Shown here: piece after piece, positions 1 through 6,005 of the stretch
How positions within the stretch are numbered: position 1 is the first letter of the stretch
Layout of the letters: every line of letters begins with the position of its first letter
Assembly: GCA_017445685.1 (NCBI GenBank)
Contig: JAFSTS010000061.1
Coordinates: 1 to 7,989 of the forward strand
Direction: 5' to 3'
DNA length: 7,989 bases
DNA from: Clostridia bacterium
GTDB taxonomy: Bacteria; Bacillota_A; Clostridia; Oscillospirales; Acutalibacteraceae
Made by a program: the position numbers and the translations under genes
Notes under the pieces: generated by a model
Database searches by the model: none
What the model saw: the letters and a program-made list of their open reading frames with translations, nothing else
What the model was told of the DNA's origin: nothing

Positions 1-1
1 G

Positions 2-1651
2 ATAGGCGACGGTGTAATGCCCTCCAACGAAGGCAAGGGATACGTTCTTCGCCGCCTGCTCAGGAGAGCTGCCCGTCACGGCAGACTTATCGGTATAAAC
101 GAACCGTTCCTGTCCGAGGTTTGCAAGACGGTCATTAAAGAAAATGCCGACGGCAAAGTCCTCAGCGGAAGCGACGCTTTCAAGCTTTCCGATACATACG
201 GCTTCCCGATAGATCTGACAAGAGAAATTCTTGAAGAAAAGGGAATGAGCGTTGACGAAGAAGCTTTTAACGAGCTTGTGCTTGAGCAGAGAAAACGCTC
301 CAGAGACGCAAGAAAAGATGCCGGCGCGGAAGCATGGAAAGACGGCGGACTTGACATGAGCGGCATTGAAAAGACAACATTTGTCGGCTATACCGACTTT
401 GAGACAGACGCAAAAATCATAGCCTTGTATTCTGGCAATGAAAGAAAAGAATTTATCGAAAACGGTCAGGAAGCTTCCGTCATTCTTGATAAGACAAGCT
501 TCTACGCCGAAAGCGGCGGACAGGCAGGCGACAGCGGCGAGATCCTGCTTGGAGACACTGTCTTTGAGGTTTCCGACACTATCAAGGTTGCGGACGGTAT
601 TTTCGTTCACAACGGCTTCCTTCGCGACGGCGAGGGCATCAAGGTCGGCGACGAGGTAAAGGCAGTTATCGACTCCGAAAAGAGAAAGTCCACCATGAGA
701 AACCATACGGCAGCGCATCTTCTTCAGGCTGCGCTTCGTCAGGTGCTCGGAAGTCACGTTGAGCAGGCGGGACAGTTTGTAAATGAAAAAGAAGTCAGAT
801 TCGACTTTACCCACTTTTCGGCCATGACGGCAGAGGAGATCAGGACTGTTGAAAACATCGTCAATGAGCAGATACTGAAATCCGCTCAGGTCACGATGAC
901 CGAGATGCCGATCGAAGAAGCGAAAAAGCTTGGCGCAATGGCGCTTTTCGGAGAAAAATACGGCGATATCGTAAGAGTTGTCAAAGCAGGAGACATCTCC
1001 GTTGAATTTTGCGGTGGAACTCATGTTTCAAACACATCGAAGCTCGGACTTTTCAAGATACTCAGCGAATCCTCTGTTGCTTCGGGCGTCAGAAGGATAC
1101 AGGCTGTCACCGGCAAAGGCGTGCTTGACCTGATTGAAAACAACATGGCGGTTTTGTACGGCGTGGCAAAGGCGATGAAGATGGATAATGTCGGCGGTAT
1201 TGAAAAAAGAGCTGCAAGCCTTATGAACGAGGTCAGACTCAAGGATAAGGAAATTGAAAAGCTTTCCGGCGAGCTTTCTTCGATAAAGGCGGCAGGAATG
1301 TCCGATAACGCCGAAACAGTCGGCAAGTTCAAGTTTGTCAGCGGCGTATTTGAAAACATCCAGTCCGACGAGCTCAGAACTATGTGCGACAAGGCAAAGC
1401 AGTCCGACGAGCCTGTCGTTATGATAGTCGCAAGCAAAAACACTGAAAAGCAGACAGTGTCGTTTGCTGTCGCGTGCACTCAGGCTGCCGTAAAACTCGG
1501 AGCCAATGCAGGAAATATTGTCAGGGAAGCCGCCAAAACAGCAGGAGGCAACGGAGGCGGAAGACCCGATACGGCAATGGCAGGCGGCAAGGACATCACC
1601 AGGACGGACGACGCTATTGCAAAGGCTAAAGAAATTGTCGAATCTATCTGA
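2..1651 (+). CDS. alaS: Alanyl-tRNA synthetase, C-terminal two thirds (5' partial)
   Basis: Charges tRNA-Ala with alanine and clears mischarged Ser/Gly-tRNA in the cytoplasm. The frame is open from base 2, so the first ATG inside the window (17) is internal: it lies in the family motif DGVMPSNEGKGYVLRR at the end of the catalytic core. Fragment numbering counts the codon at base 2 as residue 1. The editing domain carries the paired zinc motifs HTAAH (H235, H239) and CGGTH (C337, H341), followed by family-typical sequence to about residue 365. A coiled-coil-like stretch follows (about 395-430), then the C-Ala domain with the glycine-rich GGNGGGRPDTAMAGGKD motif near the end. Bacterial AlaRS is usually 870-880 residues, so roughly the first third (aminoacylation motifs 1-3) lies outside the window. 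Translation ends at TGA 1649-1651, and the next gene starts 14 bases later. The gene looks intact where visible. Confidence 0.97.
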   Translation: MGDGVMPSNEGKGYVLRRLLRRAARHGRLIGINEPFLSEVCKTVIKENADGKVLSGSDAFKLSDTYGFPIDLTREILEEKGMSVDEEAFNELVLEQRKRSRDARKDAGAEAWKDGGLDMSGIEKTTFVGYTDFETDAKIIALYSGNERKEFIENGQEASVILDKTSFYAESGGQAGDSGEILLGDTVFEVSDTIKVADGIFVHNGFLRDGEGIKVGDEVKAVIDSEKRKSTMRNHTAAHLLQAALRQVLGSHVEQAGQFVNEKEVRFDFTHFSAMTAEEIRTVENIVNEQILKSAQVTMTEMPIEEAKKLGAMALFGEKYGDIVRVVKAGDISVEFCGGTHVSNTSKLGLFKILSESSVASGVRRIQAVTGKGVLDLIENNMAVLYGVAKAMKMDNVGGIEKRAASLMNEVRLKDKEIEKLSGELSSIKAAGMSDNAETVGKFKFVSGVFENIQSDELRTMCDKAKQSDEPVVMIVASKNTEKQTVSFAVACTQAAVKLGANAGNIVREAAKTAGGNGGGRPDTAMAGGKDITRTDDAIAKAKEIVESI

Positions 1652-1665
1652 CGGAGGAAAACGAA

Positions 1666-2007
1666 ATGAACGATTGCTTGTTTTGTAAAATTGTTGCAGG
1701 GGATATCCCGTCATCTAAAGTCTATGAGGACGAATATGTTTACGCTTTTAACGATATCGATCCCCAGGCGCCGACGCATATTCTCTTTATTCCCAAAAAG
1801 CACATTTCATCTGCTGCGCAGATAGACGCAGAAAACAGCTTTATTGTTTCCAAAATTTTTGAGGCTATTGCAAAAGTTGCCAGGGAAAAGAAGCTTGACG
1901 ACGGCTTCAGAGTTGTTTCCAATGTTGGCGAAAGCGCCGGACAGACTGTGCCGCATCTGCATTTTCATGTTCTCTCAGGCAGAGACATGACATGGCCTCC
2001 CGGCTGA
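1666..2007 (+). CDS. HIT-family (HINT/PKCI-type) nucleotide hydrolase
   Basis: A 113-residue protein of the histidine triad superfamily, a normal full length for the HINT branch. These are homodimeric cytoplasmic enzymes that cleave purine nucleoside phosphoramidates and aminoacyl-adenylates. The triad HLHFHV is at H97, H99 and H101; the middle His of H-x-H-x-H is the family nucleophile. The N-terminus has the Cys-x-x-Cys of CLFCKI, and the family-typical FIPKKH follows. The C-terminus ends in the HINT hallmark WPPG. The ATG is well placed behind ACGGAGGAAA, about 8 bases upstream. It sits 14 bases after alaS. Because HINT enzymes hydrolyse aminoacyl-AMP, the intermediate formed by tRNA synthetases, the pairing with alaS is suggestive, but that link is inference. 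Family assignment is very secure; the physiological substrate is not. Confidence 0.95.
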   Translation: MNDCLFCKIVAGDIPSSKVYEDEYVYAFNDIDPQAPTHILFIPKKHISSAAQIDAENSFIVSKIFEAIAKVAREKKLDDGFRVVSNVGESAGQTVPHLHFHVLSGRDMTWPPG

Positions 2008-2011
2008 TCAT

Positions 2012-3601
2012 ATGGAGGACGGGAGCGGATATGTAAAAAGACCGCTGCTGCTGATTGGAGCAGTGTTCTTTGTTACGCTTTGGTTTCTGACTTCGTTCAG
2101 GACCCGTTGGATGATCATTGCAGCTCCGGCGGCGGTGTTTGCCGTCGGAGCGGTTATGCTTTGCGTTCATAAAGCCCGTGCGCTTACGATTTTCTTAACA
2201 TTTTTGAGTGTTGCCGCTGCCTGTTTGTGCTTCATGAGAGCCGAGAAAGAATACTCGTTTGTCATTTCCACCGTGCCGGGACACGACAGAAATGTCGTCG
2301 GTCAGGTTTACGAAAAACAGTATTTGGACGACGGCGCAAGGTGTGAAGTCAGGGTAACGAGCGTTGACGGCGTTGAAACCAACTTCAAAATGACAGTGGA
2401 TTTCCCCGAAATTGCTCCCGAAAAAATTGAAAAGTTCGTGCCTGTCAGTTTTCACTCCGACATTTCAGATTTTGAAAGCAAGAACATTGTCTATATCAAC
2501 CGTCTGAGGTCAGATAAAATCTATGCTTCAGGCATCTGTTTTCAGGATCAGTTAAAGATTGAAGAAAATGAGCAAAAAGATATAATATTTCTGCTCAATC
2601 AAACCAGGGAGAAAATCAGCAAAACAATAACGGATTTTTTGCCAAACGATAACGGCAGACTGATTGCCGGATTCGTTCTCGGAGACAAAAGCGAGCTTTC
2701 GGAAAAGACTCAAAACGATTTTCGCGTCTGCGGAATTTCTCATCTTCTGGCCGTGTCGGGGCTTCATGTCTACACCTGGTCGAATGCACTGTTTTTGTGT
2801 CTTGCCGGCTTTCTTTCAAGAAGAAAATCCGCCGTTATTTCTATAGCATTTACAGTCTTTTTCATGGCGTTGACCGGGTTTACGCCGTCAGTCGTCAGAG
2901 CCGGTATAATGATGATCCTTGTCTATGCCGGAATGCTGTTTATGAAAGTACCCGATTCGCTTAATTCTCTCGGAGCAGGACTTGTCATCATGCTCGCTGC
3001 AAACCCTTATTCACTTCATAGTATCGGACTCCAGCTTTCATTTTCCGCGGCGATAGGCTTGTCGGTTATGAATGAAAAGATTCTTCAAATCAAAATCGAA
3101 ATCCCCCGGCACAGAAGGCTCAGCGCAGTTTTCCGGTCTGTGCTTCGGTCTGCCGCAGTCTGCGCCGTTGCGACAGCTGCAACTATCCCCGTACTTGTGT
3201 TCAGCATTGGAAAACTATCTTTGCTTTGCGTTATAACAAACCTTTTGTGCGTTGATCTGAGTATGTTTGCGATGATAATCGGCGGCGTCGGAGCGGTGCT
3301 GTCGGTTTTCAGATATACATCTTTTCTCGGACTTCCGACTTTGATTGTTGCAGGCTTTTTGGCAAAGATAATTATTTCGATCTCTTCGTTTTTCGGCAGG
3401 TTTGACTTTTTGTATATTGATATTGATTCTGATCATTTTCGAGTATGTTCGGCCGTGCTGATAATTGCCGGAGCGCTTATGTATTTTCTTAAACCGGATT
3501 TCTTCAAAAACAAATTAGCAGTCGTTCTGGCGGCAGTGAATCTTACGGCTGTCAGCGCGATGGTGATGAATATAATTGAGATAGTAAAAGAGGTGAGATA
3601 A
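2012..3601 (+). CDS. comEC: ComEC/Rec2-family membrane channel protein lacking the metallo-beta-lactamase domain
   Basis: ComEC forms the inner-membrane channel for single-stranded DNA in natural transformation. This 529-residue protein opens with about three hydrophobic segments (residues 10-30, 34-53, 56-75), then a soluble DUF4131-like region (about 80-185). The polytopic Competence domain follows from about 200, with its signature LIAGFVLGDKSELSEKT starting at L217 and HLLAVSGLH at H244-H252, then several further membrane helices to the end. Full-length ComEC (776 residues in Bacillus subtilis) continues into an MBL nuclease-like domain; here the protein stops after its last helix and holA begins at the next base, so the domain is absent rather than frameshifted. 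ATG 2012 lies 4 bases after the HIT stop with no good upstream ribosome site; the GGAGG at 2014-2018 lies inside the gene. Translation probably depends on coupling. comEC followed by holA is a classic Firmicutes order. Confidence 0.9.
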   Translation: MEDGSGYVKRPLLLIGAVFFVTLWFLTSFRTRWMIIAAPAAVFAVGAVMLCVHKARALTIFLTFLSVAAACLCFMRAEKEYSFVISTVPGHDRNVVGQVYEKQYLDDGARCEVRVTSVDGVETNFKMTVDFPEIAPEKIEKFVPVSFHSDISDFESKNIVYINRLRSDKIYASGICFQDQLKIEENEQKDIIFLLNQTREKISKTITDFLPNDNGRLIAGFVLGDKSELSEKTQNDFRVCGISHLLAVSGLHVYTWSNALFLCLAGFLSRRKSAVISIAFTVFFMALTGFTPSVVRAGIMMILVYAGMLFMKVPDSLNSLGAGLVIMLAANPYSLHSIGLQLSFSAAIGLSVMNEKILQIKIEIPRHRRLSAVFRSVLRSAAVCAVATAATIPVLVFSIGKLSLLCVITNLLCVDLSMFAMIIGGVGAVLSVFRYTSFLGLPTLIVAGFLAKIIISISSFFGRFDFLYIDIDSDHFRVCSAVLIIAGALMYFLKPDFFKNKLAVVLAAVNLTAVSAMVMNIIEIVKEVR

Positions 3602-4651
3602 ATGGCGTCGGTCACCGAAACTGAATTTAAAAACAAATTGAAAAAAAATGAGTTCTCGCGCGTTTATCTCGTATACGGCAACGAGCCTTATCTTAAAACA
3701 TATTACTGCCAAATGCTTATTGAAAAGGCAGTGAAACCTGATTTTGCGACATTTAATATGCACACTTTTGATTCGTCGGACGCTGACTGGAAAGAAGTGT
3801 CGGAATGCGCCGAAGCTTTGCCGATGATGGATGAAAGAGTGCTTGTCGTTGTTAAAGACCTCAATTTGTCCACGCTCAACAAGCAGCAAAGCGAAATTTT
3901 GGAACAGATCATCACTGACGTACCCGAAACGACGGTGCTTCTTTTCTGGATGCAGAATATTGAAGTTGAGACAAAGCGAAACGATAAATGGAAAAAGGTC
4001 TTGCAGCTCTTTGAAAAAAATGCCGATGTGATGGAGCTTAACAAGAGAACAGTGTCGCAGATCGTAAAAATTCTTGTCAACGGCGCAAAAAAACGCGGAA
4101 AGGTTTTAAGCGATCGTCTTGCAGAATATTTGATCGGTCAGGTTGGCGACGATCTTAACGCACTGCTCAATGAGATGGAAAAGCTGTGTTTCTTTTGCGA
4201 AAATGAAACCGTAACTAAGCAGGACATTGATTCCATCGTCACCAAGTCGGTCGAGGCGTCTGTTTTCGATTTGGCAAGGCATATCGTCTCATCAAATTCG
4301 GAAATGGCTTTCAAAACGCTTTCCGCTCTTATTGCTTCAAAGACAGATCCGATAAATATAAATGCCGCGCTTATCTCAGCCTATGTTGATATGTACAGAG
4401 CGAAGGTTTTTGTCACCTCAGGCTATCAGGCGACGGAAGCGGCAAAGTATTATAACTACAAAAACAAAGAATTCAGGCTTAGAAACGCTTTGAGAGATGC
4501 GTCGAAAACGGATCTGCGTCAGCTCAGAGTGTGTCTGGATGTTCTTGCCGACACAGATATAAAGCTAAAAAGCACATCTACGGATAAAAAGATACTGCTT
4601 GAAGAAACCGTGGTTAAGCTTATGCTGGTGTCGAACGGTCAGAATGTATGA
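3602..4651 (+). CDS. holA: DNA polymerase III delta subunit
   Basis: The delta subunit of the clamp loader opens the beta sliding clamp so that it can be loaded on primed DNA. The 349-residue length matches family members (B. subtilis YqeN 347, E. coli HolA 343). Family-like features are LVYGNEPYLK near residue 22, the ATPase-like fold region lacking a functional Walker A motif (delta is a non-hydrolysing AAA+ relative), the segment EASVFDLARHIV near residue 220, and a helical C-terminal collar region ending in KILLEETVVKLML. The ATG follows the comEC stop with no spacing; its ribosome site GAGGTGA (3590-3596) lies in the last codons of comEC. The stop TGA overlaps the ATG of the next gene (ATGA at 4648-4651). 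The gene looks intact, with no unusual composition. Its place straight after comEC supports the call. Confidence 0.93.
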   Translation: MASVTETEFKNKLKKNEFSRVYLVYGNEPYLKTYYCQMLIEKAVKPDFATFNMHTFDSSDADWKEVSECAEALPMMDERVLVVVKDLNLSTLNKQQSEILEQIITDVPETTVLLFWMQNIEVETKRNDKWKKVLQLFEKNADVMELNKRTVSQIVKILVNGAKKRGKVLSDRLAEYLIGQVGDDLNALLNEMEKLCFFCENETVTKQDIDSIVTKSVEASVFDLARHIVSSNSEMAFKTLSALIASKTDPININAALISAYVDMYRAKVFVTSGYQATEAAKYYNYKNKEFRLRNALRDASKTDLRQLRVCLDVLADTDIKLKSTSTDKKILLEETVVKLMLVSNGQNV

Positions 4652-5055
4652 TAAAGATAGACGAAATCGTTGTCGTTGAAGGAAAGTACGACAAAATAAG
4701 GCTTTCGTCGGTGGTTGACGCAACGATAATTACAACCGACGGCTTTGGAATATTCAAAAACAAAGAAAAACAGAAGCTGATAAGAAAGCTTGCTCAGGAG
4801 CGCGGAATACTGATTCTTACCGACAGCGACAACGCAGGCTTCATGATTCGTTCCTTCCTCAAAGGAATTGTTGACAATTCAAAGATCCGCCATGCCTACA
4901 TACCCGATCTGTACGGAAAAGAAAAGAGAAAGTCTTCTCCCTCAGCCGAGGGCAAGCTTGGAGTCGAGGGCATGAGCGAGCAGGTGCTCAGGCAGTCGCT
5001 CGATAAAGCCGGGATCGCTTTATCAGGCGGCGAAAAAAAAGCAGCGTATCACTAA
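4648..5055 (+). CDS. rnmV: RNase M5-like Toprim protein, N-terminal part (frame ends early)
   Basis: RNase M5 cleaves 5S rRNA precursor in Firmicutes. This 135-residue frame holds a compact Toprim domain: IVVVEGKYD with the metal-binding Glu (E11), then LTDSDNAG with the Asp-x-Asp pair (D59, D61). A region like that of M5 proteins follows (AYIPDLYGKEK, then GVEGMSEQVLRQSL at 105-118). After the A8 run (5033-5040) the frame ends within five codons (KAAYH, TAA 5053-5055). The sequence expected next in the family is present one frame over, at 5042-5236. With one A fewer, the joined product is 195 residues, close to B. subtilis RNase M5 (186). As read, the gene is broken or the base count is wrong. 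The start overlaps the holA stop. The Toprim call is certain; assignment to M5 rather than an M5-like DUF4093 paralogue is probable. Confidence 0.85.
   Translation: MIKIDEIVVVEGKYDKIRLSSVVDATIITTDGFGIFKNKEKQKLIRKLAQERGILILTDSDNAGFMIRSFLKGIVDNSKIRHAYIPDLYGKEKRKSSPSAEGKLGVEGMSEQVLRQSLDKAGIALSGGEKKAAYH
5033..5040 (+). repeat. A8 homopolymer at the frame change
   Basis: Eight consecutive A follow GGCG. Frame 1 reads GGC GAA AAA AAA GCA and soon stops; with seven A the reading is GGC GAA AAA AAG CAG CGT and both halves of the RNase M5-like gene join in frame. Another A8 run at 5121-5128 in the same gene is read in frame without trouble. The change needed is one base fewer (+1), so a -1 ribosomal slip on A-AAA-AAG cannot explain it. 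Transcript slippage, mutation or a sequencing/assembly error can. Confidence 0.85.
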
Positions 5056-5236
5056 GTCAAGGCTTTATGACGACGGATTTATCGGCGCAAAAAACTCTGC
5101 CGAAAAGAGAAAAAAGCTTCAAAAAAAACTTGATCTTCCCGAAAATTTGACTTCCAATCTGCTTGTAGAAATAATCGACATTCTGATCGACGAAGAGGAG
5201 TACGAAAAAATCGTAAAGGAGATAGAAAACGAATGA
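5042..5236 (+). pseudogene. rnmV: Out-of-frame C-terminal part of the RNase M5-like gene (DUF4093-like tail)
   Basis: In the frame +1 relative to the Toprim part, codons from 5042 read QRITKSRLYDDGFIG and continue without a stop for 64 residues to TGA 5234-5236. The pattern 'I-T-K-x-x-L-Y-x-x-G', then a Ser-Ala-Glu-Lys-Arg helix, a Leu-Pro-Glu-x-Leu turn and an acidic '[14 protein letters not shown]' end, resembles the small C-terminal domain of Clostridia RNase M5-like proteins (DUF4093). No convincing start codon with a ribosome site exists for it alone, so it reads as the missing second half of the preceding gene rather than an independent gene. Its stop overlaps the ispF ATG, the same coupling style used at the holA junction, which suggests the intact gene originally ended here. 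The similarity is judged from memory of the family. Confidence 0.8.
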
Positions 5237-5700
5237 GGATAGGACACGGATACGATGTTCACAAACTGGTTGAAAACAGAAAACTGATTCTCGGCGGAGT
5301 TGATATCCCTTACGAAAAAGGCCTGCTCGGTCACTCTGATGCAGATGTTCTTCTACACGCGATAAGCGATGCGCTCCTCGGCGCCGCCGCAAAAGGAGAT
5401 ATAGGAAAGCTTTTTCCCGATACGGACGACAGATTTTCGGGAGCCGACAGCTTGGAGCTTTTAAAACAGGTCGTTTCTTTGATAAAAAAGGACGGCTTTA
5501 AAATTTCAAATATTGACTCCACCGTGATAGCGCAAAGTCCGAAGTTGAGCGGATATATCGAGTCAATGCGCCGTAACATAGCCGATGCCTGTCAGATAGA
5601 TGTTTCTTTCGTCAGCGTCAAGGCGACAACGGAGGAACACCTTGGTTTTACCGGTGAAGGACTTGGAATATCGGCTCATGCCGTAGTATTGATCGAGTAA
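5233..5700 (+). CDS. ispF: 2-C-methyl-D-erythritol 2,4-cyclodiphosphate synthase
   Basis: Converts CDP-methylerythritol 2-phosphate to the cyclic diphosphate (MEcPP) with loss of CMP, in the non-mevalonate (MEP) isoprenoid pathway; a cytoplasmic homotrimer. The 155 residues match the usual length. Zinc ligands are visible as D8 and H10 in RIGHGYDVH and H42 in [13 protein letters not shown]34 sits in the conserved GHSDAD. Further hallmarks are [10 protein letters not shown] and the C-terminal [16 protein letters not shown] active-site loop. The ATG is preceded by AAAGGAGA (5215-5222), about 10 bases away, and overlaps the stop of the DUF4093-like tail. It closes the alaS-led gene train; 71 bases without a gene follow. 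No ispD lies next to it in this window. The gene looks fully functional and shows that the cell uses the MEP route. Confidence 0.97.
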   Translation: MRIGHGYDVHKLVENRKLILGGVDIPYEKGLLGHSDADVLLHAISDALLGAAAKGDIGKLFPDTDDRFSGADSLELLKQVVSLIKKDGFKISNIDSTVIAQSPKLSGYIESMRRNIADACQIDVSFVSVKATTEEHLGFTGEGLGISAHAVVLIE

Positions 5701-5710
5701 CAGGACAAAG

Positions 5711-5739
5711 TAAACTTTAATGCCGCCGTTTCATATTAT
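5711..5739 (+). promoter_or_regulatory. Weak candidate promoter for the DUF3343/aminotransferase pair
   Basis: TATTAT (5734-5739) fits a SigA -10 box at five of six positions. The box 17 bases upstream, TAAACT (5711-5716), matches TTGACA at only three positions, and there is no TG extension. The -10 would lie in the loop of the inverted repeat, just after its left arm. The assignment is tentative; the pair could equally be read through from ispF. Confidence 0.25.
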
Positions 5740-5762
5740 GTATAAGAATATTATTGAAACGG
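5726..5762. promoter_or_regulatory. 8-bp perfect inverted repeat in the DUF3343 leader
   Basis: CCGTTTCA (5726-5733) is mirrored by TGAAACGG (5755-5762) across a 21-base A+T-rich loop. The right arm shares its last two G with the ribosome site GGGGTGA (5761-5767) of the next gene. It could be an operator or an RNA hairpin that hides the ribosome site. No T run follows, so it is a poor terminator candidate. Function is inference. Confidence 0.45.
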
Positions 5763-5767
5763 GGTGA
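5761..5767 (+). promoter_or_regulatory. Ribosome binding site fixing a TTG start at 5772
   Basis: GGGGTGA ends 4 bases before the TTG at 5772-5774. The longer in-frame TTG at 5754 would lie upstream of this site, has no ribosome site of its own, and would add MKRGDI, which is simply the site translated. The 5772 start also gives the family-like N-terminus KKYYIKVSS. Confidence 0.7.
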
Positions 5768-5771
5768 CATT

Positions 5772-6005
5772 TTGAAAAAGTATTATATAAAAGTAAGTTC
5801 CGTGACTCATGCCATGAAGGGCAGGGAAGTCCTTTCGTCAAAGGGCTTCAAGGTCGCGATAAGAAGAAACCTCAGACCTCAGCGAAACGACGAGGGCTGC
5901 GGATATTCATTATATATTGATTCACGCGTTGAAGAAGCGGTTGAAATTTTGAAAAGAAGGAATGTAAACGTTCTCGGTTACGGCGATGTGAGTGATTTTC
6001 GATGA
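5772..6005 (+). CDS. DUF3343 (putative Se/S carrier-like) small protein
   Basis: A 77-residue soluble protein starting at TTG 5772. It resembles DUF3343, a small family named in Pfam as putative Se/S carrier-like and often found beside cysteine-desulfurase-like enzymes or selenium genes. Visible marks are the opening beta strand YYIKVSS, the helix THAMKGREVLSSKG, a basic RRNLRP segment, and the signature GCGYSLYI, whose single cysteine (C43) is the obvious candidate for carrying a persulfide or selenide. The helix RVEEAVEILKRRN and a final strand complete a small alpha/beta fold. The stop TGA overlaps the start of the aminotransferase gene (ATGA 6002-6005), so the two are coupled. Family membership is likely; carrier function is inferred from the fold name and neighbour and is not shown by the sequence. 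Confidence 0.8.
   Translation: MKKYYIKVSSVTHAMKGREVLSSKGFKVAIRRNLRPQRNDEGCGYSLYIDSRVEEAVEILKRRNVNVLGYGDVSDFR

Noticed and set aside
1028..1714. Long minus-strand frame (228 codons) opposite alaS and the HIT gene
   Set aside because: It lies across conserved alaS domains in the opposite strand and its translation shows no family motif, so it is a codon-bias shadow.
5030..5060. Programmed -1 ribosomal frameshift on A-rich slippery sequence in the RNase M5-like gene
   Set aside because: The tail lies in the +1 frame relative to the Toprim half. A -1 slip enters the third frame and would not reach it.
5057..5392. Minus-strand open frame of 111 codons opposite the DUF4093-like tail and ispF
   Set aside because: It is a shadow of two well-supported plus-strand reading frames, has no ribosome site and no recognisable domain.
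5726..5767. Terminator after ispF
   Set aside because: The 21-base loop is long, the stem is 8 bp, and GGGGTGACATTTT rather than a T run follows.
5754..5771. Upstream TTG start for the DUF3343 gene
   Set aside because: The added codons are the inverted-repeat arm and the ribosome site itself. TTG 5772 has the correct spacing.
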